Part shown: piece by piece, positions 1-5,752 of the stretch
Position numbering within the stretch: the stretch's first letter is position 1
Layout of the letters: every line of letters begins with the position of its first letter
Assembly: GCA_009908885.1 (NCBI GenBank)
Contig: JAAAOL010000531.1
Span: 1 to 8,319 of the forward strand
Origin: Bacteroidota bacterium
GTDB taxonomy: Bacteria; Bacteroidota; Rhodothermia; Rhodothermales; JAAAOL01
Direction: 5' to 3'
Length of the DNA stretch: 8,319 nucleotides
Made by a program: the position numbers and the translations under genes
The notes under the pieces: generated by a model
The model's input: the letters and a program-made list of their open reading frames with translations, nothing else
What the model was told of the DNA's origin: nothing
The model's database searches: none

Positions 1-113
1 AGTGGCAGACGCAGCATCTTGCCGAGCTGGGCCAGGCGGCGCGGGTCCAGCGCCAGCTGCACCATGTGGAGGGTGGTTGCCGAGGTGTCAGTCATCGTGT
101 CGGGCATGGGCAT
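1..113 (-). CDS. cas6e: Cas6e, crRNA-processing endoribonuclease (3' part outside window)
   Basis: Cas6e (CasE/Cse3) cuts the CRISPR precursor RNA at the 3' base of each repeat hairpin and stays bound to it in Cascade. Only 37 codons fall inside the window, beginning MPMPDTMTDTSATT and continuing LHMVQLALDPRRLAQLGKML. The second stretch looks like the first beta strand and helix of the Cas6e ferredoxin fold. The catalytic histidine expected further along is not reached. Possible ATG starts are at 113, 107, 95 and 65. I chose the outermost, 35 bp after the cas5e stop, but no Shine-Dalgarno sequence decides it, and the low-complexity N-terminus makes an inner start plausible. The identification leans on the short match plus its place directly after cas5e, the standard I-E order. 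Confidence 0.82.
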   Translation of the reverse strand, partial: MPMPDTMTDTSATTLHMVQLALDPRRLAQLGKMLRLP

Positions 114-148
114 CGAAAGGAAAGCGTCGAAGAGAACGGCGGGCGCGG

Positions 149-886
149 CTACGACGACGGCGACGCAGGATTCGCTGGTTCGGATGGCGCGACGGTGCCT
201 TCCGCGATCCATCGCTGGCCGACGTGAATCTGATTGACCCAGTCGCGCCGGTCGGTGACGGGCCGTCCGCGCTCGTCTTCGGGGTCGCTGGGCCACCAGG
301 CGCGGTAGTCGGGGCGGTCGTCGGCCCAGTCAGGCAGCGGGGCGGCGTGCAGCGCTTCCTTCAGCGAGGCTGCGGTACGCCGACCAGCATAGAGCGGGGT
401 CGCGGGCAAGCAGGCCTTGCGTCCGATGAAGAGCGGACGCGCCGGATGGTGCAGGGCGGCCACCAGATCGTCCAGCGTGGGCGTCGCGTCCAGCGGGTCG
501 AGCGTGCAGGCGATGGTGTAGCCCGCGTCGGCCCAGTAGTCGCGCTCGCGGATGTGGGTGCCGGTTGAGGCCGAGCCGCCTTTGCGGGTTTCGAGAGCGC
601 CGCGGGTGGTCCACGCCCTGGAGTCATCCATGTAGGGCTTCGAGAGGTCCACCGTCTGGTAGTCCCGCAGGCGGCGGCCGCGCCGATCCTGACGCACGGC
701 GTAACGGATGCGGCGCTGGAGGGCTTCCAGTGCGTCGTTGTCGGCGTGGTCGTAGCCGAGCGCGTTGCCCAGCAGGCCTGTCACCATCGAGAGTGCTGGA
801 AAGGACTGAATGACACCGCGGTTGTCCACGATGGGTGCGCCGAAGCTCATCAGGGGCGCATCGAAGCGGAGAAGCAGAATGTCCAT
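149..886 (-). CDS. cas5e: Cas5e, Cascade subunit capping the crRNA 5' handle
   Basis: Cas5e (CasD) binds the 5' handle of the crRNA at the foot of Cascade. The 245-aa product is close to the usual family length (about 225-250). The N-terminus MDILLLRFDAPLMSFG is the typical first beta strand with the 'L.sFG' motif. It is followed by a glycine-rich helix GLLGNALG (residues 37-44), a central strand region HIRERDYWADAGYTI (111-125) and the conserved LFIGRKACLPATP block (152-164). The C-terminal 15 residues, rich in proline and serine, are probably disordered. The ATG start is 46 bp after the cas7e stop; no Shine-Dalgarno sequence is visible, so translation may depend on ribosomes arriving from cas7e. 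The stop is TAG, 35 bp before cas6e. Confidence 0.95.
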   Translation of the reverse strand: MDILLLRFDAPLMSFGAPIVDNRGVIQSFPALSMVTGLLGNALGYDHADNDALEALQRRIRYAVRQDRRGRRLRDYQTVDLSKPYMDDSRAWTTRGALETRKGGSASTGTHIRERDYWADAGYTIACTLDPLDATPTLDDLVAALHHPARPLFIGRKACLPATPLYAGRRTAASLKEALHAAPLPDWADDRPDYRAWWPSDPEDERGRPVTDRRDWVNQIHVGQRWIAEGTVAPSEPANPASPSS

Positions 887-932
887 GGGAGCGTTGGGTC
901 TCAGCGAGAGAGGAAAAGTGGACGATGAGCGG

Positions 933-2216
933 CTACGCGGATCCGCCGATCTTCTCGGCTGCCCAGTCGGCTACCTCGGGCACCGTCACCGTTTCGTCCA
1001 CCTCCAAGGTCTGCTGGAGCGCGTTCGCCGCGCCACTGGCCGCCAGTCGCACGTCTGTCGTGCGCCCGTACATGCCATTCAGTCCGTGGATATAGTCCGC
1101 CAGTGCCGCATAGCTGTTTTCGAGCACGTCGCCTTTCTTGGATACAGCTTGGCGGAAGGCGTTGGCCAGCGTGCGCGGCTGCGCGGTGCCCGCTTCGGCG
1201 ATCAGGCATTCGGCGTAGGCATACGGCGCCGTAGAGCCGCGCTTAGCGCCAGGCGAGACGGTCGTCATGAGATGCACGAAACGGCGGACGACCTCCTGGG
1301 CGAGCGTCGGGTCTGCTTCCTCCCAGGTCGTACGCGCACAGCCTTCCAGGTTGGAGACGAGCAGCGGGACGTCGATGACGACGTAGCTGTAGAAGAGCCC
1401 ACTCGTGAGTTCTTGGCTGTTAATATGCCCGGCGCCCATCTCGCCGCTCTCCTCCGGCTGGTCGCGGCGCAGCTCGTCGACCGCTGAGAAGTAGTCGCTC
1501 TCGCTCTCCTCGGCATGCGTGGTGAAAGCATGGGCCACGTGGATGGCAGCGTCGCCCCGGGCGAGGATGTCGCTGGTGGCCATCCGCCCGAAGAGGGCCG
1601 CGTCGAGCCCTGTCGCCAGCGTGAGCCCCTTCAGATTCTTTTTGACCTCCCGGCCACCGATGAGGTCAGACTTCCTGATAGCGTCGGCTACGTCCCCGAT
1701 GGCATCGCCGTCCGGTACGCCATCGGCCTCCCAGAAGACGGGAAAGTCGTCCTTTACGCTCTCGATGACCTCTCCGGCCAGCGAGCGCAGGTAGCGCATC
1801 TCGGGCGCACCGAAGATCGTCACCTGGCTGGTGTCGAGCGCCGCTGTGATCTCCTTTTTCGACTCCGCCGTGATAGCGTCTTTGACCGTGCTCTTGTTTG
1901 CGGGGCTTCCAGAGACGATGAGTTCCTTGAGCGCCACGGTGGCCGCTCGGACGAGCGGCGCAGGGTGCCCGTCATCGATCAGCGGCTGGGCCACTTTGCG
2001 GCGGAAGGTCTCCCGCGAGCGAAGCGAAGCGGGCACGTCGTCGATGCCGTAGAGGGCGTGCTCACCGTCGAAGTTGCGCCAGTGGTACTTGAGGCACTGC
2101 GAGGAAACCCGCGTCCGGGTGGTCCCGCCGAAGGGCAGGCGCTTGGCAAAACCTGCGTCGTCGCGGTTCAGCAGGGTGCCGGGATAGGCCGTGAGGGTGT
2201 GGAACTGGAGAAACAT
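933..2216 (-). CDS. cas7e: Cas7e, Cascade backbone subunit
   Basis: Cas7e (CasC/Cse4) forms the six-copy filament that holds the crRNA spacer and kinks the target duplex. Visible landmarks are FLQFHTLTAYPGTLLNRDDAG (residues 2-22) with TRTRVSSQCLKYHWR (33-47) at the N-terminus, DAALFGRM with DAAIHVAHAFTTHAE (205-236), GLFYSYVVIDVPLL (273-286) and SPGAKRGSTAPYAYAE (321-336). I start at the ATG at 2216, giving 427 aa. The frame stays open up to 2384, but that extension overlaps cas11 and encodes an Arg/Pro-rich sequence unlike the family. At 427 aa it is longer than E. coli CasC (363 aa); the surplus seems to lie around residues 100-200. It begins 46 bp after the cas11 stop, with no clear Shine-Dalgarno sequence. 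Confidence 0.96.
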   Translation of the reverse strand: MFLQFHTLTAYPGTLLNRDDAGFAKRLPFGGTTRTRVSSQCLKYHWRNFDGEHALYGIDDVPASLRSRETFRRKVAQPLIDDGHPAPLVRAATVALKELIVSGSPANKSTVKDAITAESKKEITAALDTSQVTIFGAPEMRYLRSLAGEVIESVKDDFPVFWEADGVPDGDAIGDVADAIRKSDLIGGREVKKNLKGLTLATGLDAALFGRMATSDILARGDAAIHVAHAFTTHAEESESDYFSAVDELRRDQPEESGEMGAGHINSQELTSGLFYSYVVIDVPLLVSNLEGCARTTWEEADPTLAQEVVRRFVHLMTTVSPGAKRGSTAPYAYAECLIAEAGTAQPRTLANAFRQAVSKKGDVLENSYAALADYIHGLNGMYGRTTDVRLAASGAANALQQTLEVDETVTVPEVADWAAEKIGGSA

Positions 2217-2262
2217 AACGAGAAGGGGTCTGTGAAGAGGGTTAATAATTGGGGGGCGGTGT

Positions 2263-2880
2263 TCAGAGCGGCGGTTCGCCCTGCGCATGGGCTTGCGCAT
2301 GGAGACGCCCGTAGTAGCTGCGTGCGATGCGTAGGCGGGTTGCCTCGGCGGTATCCCAGTCTTGCCCGATGAGCAGCCAGCCAACGTCTACCCAGTTGGC
2401 TGGTTGTGACTTGCTGGCGAGAAACTGGGCCATGCGCCGGATGAGCGTCTCCAGCGTTTCGCCGCGCGCTTCCATCAGCCGCACGAACCGCAACTCTGAC
2501 CATCCTGCATCGGCCAGTGAACGTCCGAGGGGCGTCTGGTAATCGTGCAGTCCCGCACAAAAAGCCATGCCCATCGCCAGCGTCGCCATGCGGCGTTCGT
2601 AGACGTCCTGGTCCAGCCCGCCCCACGGTTCGGCTTCTCCGAGGTCCAGCAACAGATGCCAGAGCGCGGGCGTGAACGGTTGCTGGGGAGAGATGCGACG
2701 GAGTTCGGCGAGGGCGCCCGTGCTGAGTTGTCCCTCGGTGGTCATCATCCACGCCATCTTGCCGATGGAGCGGGCGAATTCTTTCGGACGATTTTCGGAG
2801 GTCTCTTCCGCTTCGGGTCCGAACACCCCGGACACACCGTCGTCGGCGTCGAGAATATCGGTTTCGAGTGGTTCATTCAT
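2263..2880 (-). CDS. cas11: Cas11 (Cse2), Cascade small subunit
   Basis: Cas11 (Cse2/CasB) forms the two-copy helical belly of Cascade that stabilises the R-loop. The 205-aa product has an acidic, probably disordered N-terminal tail (residues 1-30), then a largely helical body. The family signatures are LSTGALAELRRISP (52-65), a loop equivalent to TPLGRSLADAGWSELRFVRL (116-135) and ARGETLETLIRRMAQFLASK (138-157) followed by NWVDVGWLL (162-170). Basic residues in the LRR and R-rich helices fit contacts with the displaced or target strand. The start ATG at 2880 is fixed by a strong Shine-Dalgarno sequence just upstream. It lies 19 bp downstream of cas8e, as expected for co-expression. Confidence 0.95.
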   Translation of the reverse strand: MNEPLETDILDADDGVSGVFGPEAEETSENRPKEFARSIGKMAWMMTTEGQLSTGALAELRRISPQQPFTPALWHLLLDLGEAEPWGGLDQDVYERRMATLAMGMAFCAGLHDYQTPLGRSLADAGWSELRFVRLMEARGETLETLIRRMAQFLASKSQPANWVDVGWLLIGQDWDTAEATRLRIARSYYGRLHAQAHAQGEPPL

Positions 2881-2885
2881 GGAGA

Positions 2886-2893
2886 ATCACCTC
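2886..2893 (-). promoter_or_regulatory. Strong Shine-Dalgarno site of cas11
   Basis: The minus strand reads GAGGTGAT, fully complementary to the usual 16S rRNA 3' end (AUCACCUC), and ends 5 nt before the cas11 ATG. It fills most of the 19-bp gap after the cas8e stop. It is the only textbook Shine-Dalgarno site I can find among the starts in this window, so cas11 may be translated more strongly than its neighbours. That would fit the need for extra Cas11 copies per complex, but this is inference. Confidence 0.8.
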
Positions 2894-2899
2894 GATAGG

Positions 2900-4423
2900 T
2901 TACGCGGATGCTGATGGGGAAAGGGCGTTGTCGAGCACCTGGTGGATGCGCGCGTTGAAGATGGAACGAGCCGCGCTGATGGCGCGCCAGCGGCGGATGT
3001 CGGGCAGTGGTACGCCTTCCTGGGCCTCTTCGAACTGCCGCACCGCCTCTTCAAACAGCAGGGCCTCCCACTGCTGGGCGGCTTCTTCGTCGCTCATCTG
3101 TTTTTCGATGGTCTGCCAGAGGGCCTCGAAGAAACGATCGTCGACGGCATCGTCGAAGGCATCGATCCAGGGCTGGACCTGCTCCCAGTCCACCTGTCCC
3201 TCGCGCCCGCCGCTGAGCAGGGCGGCCACGGCGGGACGAAGAACGTTCGATTCGACCTCGTCGGCTTTGGTGACGCGTTGCTTGGCCCGTTTGGAGAGCA
3301 TTTCCAGTGTCTCTTCGCGCGCAAACAGTCGGCGGACCTCCTCGGGCACGGGAACGATGCGGTGGTGGAGGCCCTCGGTCTTGCCCTGCCCGCGCACCAT
3401 GGCCTGCGCCGTCACGTACATAGGCCCGGCGTCCTCCTCATGCGGACGAAGCGCCGCCGGACGGGCGTACTCCGCACCGAACAGGATCTGCTGGAGCTTC
3501 CGATACGTGAAGCCGCTCCCGCCGAGCGTGAGTGCCTTCTCTTCGTCCACGGGCGTCCACGGATCTTCGGTGCGCCCCTGAAGCGAGGATGGCGCGTCGA
3601 CACGCTGCCCCTTCGTGTTCGCGCGCCAGCAGACGAGGCGGCCGCCCTCGTGCGTGAAGCGAATCCGGCGGCACACTTCGATGAAGTATGGGTCGCACGC
3701 GCGGAGCTTGACCGCATCCTCTTTGGACCCATCCCATGAATCGATCCACAGGAGCGTCTTGCCGTTCTTGGGATCGTAGAGCGTGTCTAGTTCCTCATGC
3801 TGATCGGCCAACACCTTCAGGTCGCGCTGGAAGCGTGCGCCCGGCGATAGACTGGGCGAGAGCCCGACGAACGGCCGGTTGCCGAACCCGCCGTTCATGC
3901 GCACGATGCCGTAGTTGCCCCGGCCCAGGAAGCCCTCCATCGTCTGCAGCGTGACGAGCGCGTAGATCCAGTGCTCGGGGTGCGGGTCCGTAATGCGCTG
4001 CTGCTTCACGTCGTGGTTCTTGGACGTGACCAGCACGTCGAGGCTAGACGGCGACGGGACGTCGTCCTTGAACTTCGCATCGCTGAGGGAGCCTTCCGGG
4101 ACCGGCGGCTGCAGGAAGGCAGGCTCGTCGAGGTCGTCGACCATGAGCCGCCAGGCGTTCTCGTTGCCGCCAGCGAGGCCTAGCAGCGCACCGCGCCACG
4201 CTTCAGCTGACTCTGGCATCGCATCGTCGTGCGCACGGACGACGGCCATCGCTGCGAGCTGCACCAAAAAAGAGTACCAGGCCTGCTGCTGGTGCGCCTG
4301 AAGTGCGTCGAAACTGACGAGGTCGTCCTGATGCAGGGCACGCAGCACCCCCGGCAGCGTCATTGCCGCGGGGCCGTCGTGCGTCTCTGTTTGGAAGAGG
4401 GCGTCGTCCAGTAGCGAGTACAT
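2900..4423 (-). CDS. cas8e: Cas8e (Cse1), Cascade large subunit, PAM reader
   Basis: Cas8e (Cse1/CasA) recognises the PAM, starts R-loop formation and recruits Cas3. The 507-aa product is close to E. coli CasA (502 aa). Recognisable blocks are TLPGVLRALHQDDLVSF (residues 22-38) and LQAHQQQAWYSFLVQLAAMA (41-60). These are followed by PAFLQPPVPEG (101-111), the L1-loop-like segment LVTSKNHDVKQQ (131-142), MEGFLGRGNYG (162-172), GGFGNRPFVGL (178-188) and AMVRGQGKTEGLHHRIVPVP (341-360). The remaining C-terminal part (about 370-507) is helical and should be the four-helix bundle that contacts Cas11 and Cas3. The ATG start lies 27 bp after the stop of the preceding orphan gene, and no Shine-Dalgarno sequence is visible. 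Confidence 0.97.
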   Translation of the reverse strand: MYSLLDDALFQTETHDGPAAMTLPGVLRALHQDDLVSFDALQAHQQQAWYSFLVQLAAMAVVRAHDDAMPESAEAWRGALLGLAGGNENAWRLMVDDLDEPAFLQPPVPEGSLSDAKFKDDVPSPSSLDVLVTSKNHDVKQQRITDPHPEHWIYALVTLQTMEGFLGRGNYGIVRMNGGFGNRPFVGLSPSLSPGARFQRDLKVLADQHEELDTLYDPKNGKTLLWIDSWDGSKEDAVKLRACDPYFIEVCRRIRFTHEGGRLVCWRANTKGQRVDAPSSLQGRTEDPWTPVDEEKALTLGGSGFTYRKLQQILFGAEYARPAALRPHEEDAGPMYVTAQAMVRGQGKTEGLHHRIVPVPEEVRRLFAREETLEMLSKRAKQRVTKADEVESNVLRPAVAALLSGGREGQVDWEQVQPWIDAFDDAVDDRFFEALWQTIEKQMSDEEAAQQWEALLFEEAVRQFEEAQEGVPLPDIRRWRAISAARSIFNARIHQVLDNALSPSASA

Positions 4424-4450
4424 AAGCGGACAGGTTTCTGGGGTGGAGGG

Positions 4451-4918
4451 TCAAGCCGCGACGGCACGGGACGGGAATCGTCTCAGCGGGATGGTGTGTG
4501 CGAGCACTCCGCCGGGACCTCGGACGCGGAATGAGCAGTTCGGAGGGCGCTCGATCCGGATCGCCTGCGTGTCAGCGACTGCGTCCAGATCGACGACCTG
4601 TATCCACTCTCGCGGCCGCAGCACGCAGCACTCGCCTCCGCACACGATCCAGAGGTGCGGGCCGCCGAAGAGGCTCTGCTGGCCGTGCGTCTCTACGCGG
4701 CCGAACGCATTCGTCAGGGCATCGAGCAGGGAGGGAGAAAGGGTCGCCATCCATCCGCGCCCGTTGCGGCGGGCGGATACGAGGAAGAGGTGTGCGCCGT
4801 GATCGACCTGGAAGTGGCCGATGTCACTGTCACGGACGAAGATCTGGCGAACGATGCCAGCGTCGATGGCCTCCAGGAGGATCGATCCGATGGAGGGATT
4901 GCGTAAGAGCGTCTGCAT
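4451..4918 (-). CDS. Unrecognised 155-aa protein directly upstream of cas8e
   Basis: I do not recognise this family. The gene is probably real: from the ATG at 4918 its third codon positions are strongly GC-rich like the cas genes, and it stops 27 bp before cas8e. Two outer in-frame starts (GTG 4978, ATG 4972) are less likely because the extra 20 codons have AT-rich third positions and look non-coding. The product opens MQTLLRNPSIGSILLEAIDA, suggesting a short helix, then alternates hydrophobic beta-like stretches such as GAHLFLVSARR (41-51), PHLWIVCGGECCVL (87-100) and EWIQVVDLDAV (104-114). There is no signal peptide or membrane segment. Four cysteines (93, 97, 98, 128) are notable, but the pattern is not a clear zinc site. 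Position suggests a Cascade accessory protein or regulator; an anti-CRISPR or an unrelated passenger is also possible. Confidence 0.72.
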   Translation of the reverse strand: MQTLLRNPSIGSILLEAIDAGIVRQIFVRDSDIGHFQVDHGAHLFLVSARRNGRGWMATLSPSLLDALTNAFGRVETHGQQSLFGGPHLWIVCGGECCVLRPREWIQVVDLDAVADTQAIRIERPPNCSFRVRGPGGVLAHTIPLRRFPSRAVAA

Positions 4919-4980
4919 AGCTACAATGGATGATGCTGGTGCGTGCGTAGTCTGGCTCGATGAAAGACGCATTGGCACGA

Positions 4981-5002
4981 CTGACGAGTTGCCGCTCGTC
5001 AG
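4981..5002. other. 8-bp perfect inverted repeat (hairpin)
   Basis: CTGACGAG and CTCGTCAG form an 8-bp perfect stem around a 6-nt loop. It sits 62 bp upstream of the orphan gene's preferred ATG. No T-run follows on either strand, so it is not a standard intrinsic terminator. It could be an operator dyad, an RNA-stabilising hairpin, or part of the structured leader. Confidence 0.55.
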
Positions 5003-5044
5003 CCGCGCACGGCCCCGTCAACCGGTCAGGTCGGCGGGGCTCTT

Positions 5045-5073
5045 GCGTATATCTCCGCGGGCGCGGAGGCACC
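5045..5073 (-). repeat. Solitary type I-E CRISPR-repeat-like hairpin
   Basis: On the minus strand this 29-nt element has the stem CTCCGC/GCGGAG with loop GCCC, followed by an 8-nt tail ATATACGC. Aligned without gaps to the E. coli I-E repeat as I remember it (stem CCCCGC/GCGGGG, loop GCCA, handle ATAAACCG), 19 of 29 positions match by hand count. One stem difference is compensated (C:G replaced by T:A at repeat positions 7 and 20). Stem length, loop length and the A-rich start of the tail keep the Cas6e-substrate register. It points the same way as the cas genes. No second copy at repeat-spacer spacing is visible, so this is not an array. It could be a degenerate repeat of a crRNA-like regulatory RNA, a decoy, an array remnant or a chance GC-rich palindrome. 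Confidence 0.45.
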
Positions 5074-5128
5074 GGCAGTCTCGTAACTGCACGAGGTCGA
5101 TCAACGCTAAATGCGTCGTCACGTCCAA

Positions 5129-5157
5129 AACGTAAGAAGCAAGATCGAGGATGTCAA
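5129..5157 (-). promoter_or_regulatory. Candidate promoter for the Cascade half of the locus
   Basis: The minus strand carries a perfect -35 hexamer TTGACA (5157-5152), a 17-bp spacer and TACGTT (5134-5129), which keeps the three most conserved -10 bases (T, A and final T). The same bases also read TTG-N20-TACGTTTT, one mismatch from the Bacteroidota TAnnTTTG -7 box. Transcription would start near 5122 and run into the structured leader, the orphan gene and cas8e. It lies just past the DUF2442 stop, so the Cascade genes could be expressed independently of cas3 and the DUF pair. Confidence 0.55.
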
Positions 5158-5170
5158 GAACCGTGCAGAT

Positions 5171-5187
5171 ACAAGTTCATTACTTGT
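5171..5187. promoter_or_regulatory. AT-rich dyad between DUF2442 and the promoter
   Basis: ACAAGT and ACTTGT form a 6-bp perfect inverted repeat around a 5-nt centre. It lies 1 bp after the DUF2442 stop and 13 bp upstream of the TTGACA box. There is no adjacent U-run, so termination would be weak. The location also suits an operator for a repressor or activator of the downstream promoter. Short dyads arise by chance, so confidence is low. Confidence 0.3.
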
Positions 5188-5188
5188 C

Positions 5189-5482
5189 TCATTCAGCTGA
5201 CCGTCGCCCCAACAAAATAGACCGCACGCTGACATATTCGTCCAGGTCGGGCCAGTGCAGTCCGGTGCCATGGCCGATGATCTCGAAGTGTTGCCGCTCC
5301 GCGTCCGAGGCATTCGTTAGGCGGGGTGACCACCCCGTCGGCATGCCGACCATGCGCCCGTCGTCCAGGTATAGCGTTAGCATGTCGGCCGTCACCTCGA
5401 CCCGGCGGATCCGGGCGCGCTCCAGCTCATCTTCCAGCATCTGGCGCGTCAGGCGCTCGGTGGTCTCAGAAGGTTGTTGCAT
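5189..5482 (-). CDS. DUF2442 domain protein, likely partner of DUF4160
   Basis: The 97-aa product has a charged N-terminal segment of about 25 residues, then a DUF2442 core. Hallmarks are VEVTADMLTLYLDDGRMVGMP (residues 28-48), the GWSPRLTNASDAERQHFEII block (50-69) and HGTGLHWPDLDEYVSVRSIL (71-90). DUF2442 proteins are small, often encoded next to DUF4160, and the pair is commonly proposed to be a toxin-antitoxin-like module; the biochemical role is not established to my knowledge. The start ATG overlaps the end of the DUF4160 gene by 17 bp, which implies translational coupling. An inner start at residue 15 is possible. Third-position GC is about 77% by hand count, similar to the cas genes. 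Confidence 0.9.
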   Translation of the reverse strand: MQQPSETTERLTRQMLEDELERARIRRVEVTADMLTLYLDDGRMVGMPTGWSPRLTNASDAERQHFEIIGHGTGLHWPDLDEYVSVRSILLGRRSAE

Positions 5483-5705
5483 CGTTCCAGGCGTCTAACA
5501 GCGTAGATTCGTGTTCGCGGACGAGCGCTTCGATCGTCCGAAGCTCATGTCCTGCAAATCCGTGATTGCGGTCCAGCGCGACGGGATCGAGCCAGAACTT
5601 CGCTTCGTCCCGGTCCCGACGGACGTGAATGTGAGGCGGCTCGTGGAGAACGTCGTAAGGATAGAAGAAAAATCGATACGGACCGATGCGGAGCACAGTA
5701 GGCAT
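5466..5705 (-). CDS. DUF4160 domain protein, likely partner of DUF2442
   Basis: The 79-aa product is a complete DUF4160 protein. It opens with MPTVLRIGPYRFFFYPYD, followed by the near-invariant EPPHIHVRRDRDEAKFWLDP (residues 22-41) and the helical tail HELRTIEALVREHESTLLDAW (53-73). The PHIHV motif has two histidines that could bind metal or act in catalysis, but that is speculation. It starts 47 bp after the cas3 stop, with no Shine-Dalgarno sequence, and overlaps the DUF2442 start by 17 bp. Third-position GC is about 63% by hand count, lower than in the cas genes and DUF2442, which may indicate separate acquisition. Finding it inside a cas operon is unusual. Confidence 0.92.
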   Translation of the reverse strand: MPTVLRIGPYRFFFYPYDVLHEPPHIHVRRDRDEAKFWLDPVALDRNHGFAGHELRTIEALVREHESTLLDAWNDATTF

Positions 5706-5752
5706 ATCGAACGACGGCTAGTGTCAGGCGGTCCCGTGTGCATTCGTGCAGG

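Larger units (their letters stand above)
4919..5122 (-). ncRNA. Inverted-repeat-rich leader of the Cascade transcript (candidate structured RNA)
   Basis: This non-coding stretch lies between the promoter candidate and the start of the orphan gene. In transcription order it holds overlapping 5-bp stems at 5075-5095, a CRISPR-repeat-like hairpin at 5045-5073, a long stem GCCCCG/CGGGGC (5035-5040 with 5012-5017) with an inner CCG/CGG pair, and an 8-bp perfect hairpin at 4981-5002. None is followed by a U-run, so they are not plain terminators. The last roughly 60 nt before the ATG show no evident structure and no Shine-Dalgarno sequence. A 200-nt structured leader is unusual for a cas operon and could be a cis-acting regulator or the precursor of a small RNA. 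Transcript ends are inferred from the promoter candidate only. Confidence 0.4.

Noticed and set aside
1393..1400. An 8-nt match (AAGAGCCC) between sequence after the repeat-like hairpin and the plus strand within cas7e, as a possible crRNA-like target
   Set aside because: The match stops after 8 nt, lies inside a coding region rather than at a promoter, and such a short match is likely by chance.
933..2384. Cas7e starting at 2384 (483 aa)
   Set aside because: The extra 56 codons overlap the 3' end of cas11 and encode an Arg/Pro-rich stretch. The Cas7e family N-terminus matches the ATG at 2216.
4919..4978. N-terminal extension of the orphan gene to the GTG at 4978 or ATG at 4972
   Set aside because: Third codon positions in this stretch are mostly A or T, unlike the GC-rich pattern that begins at the ATG at 4918.
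5045..5073. A CRISPR array
   Set aside because: Only one repeat-like unit is present. No second copy is seen at a distance of about 61 bp on either side.
5050..5100. A tRNA-like pattern: a CTCC/GGAG arm and CTCGTAA resembling a Thr (CGT) anticodon loop
   Set aside because: The anticodon stem does not close with a 7-nt loop, the arm spacing is wrong, and there is no T-arm (TTCGA) or acceptor stem.
5154..5180. An 8-codon reading frame (MNLYLHGS) as a leader peptide
   Set aside because: It overlaps the -35 box and lies upstream of the inferred transcription start, with no ribosome binding site.
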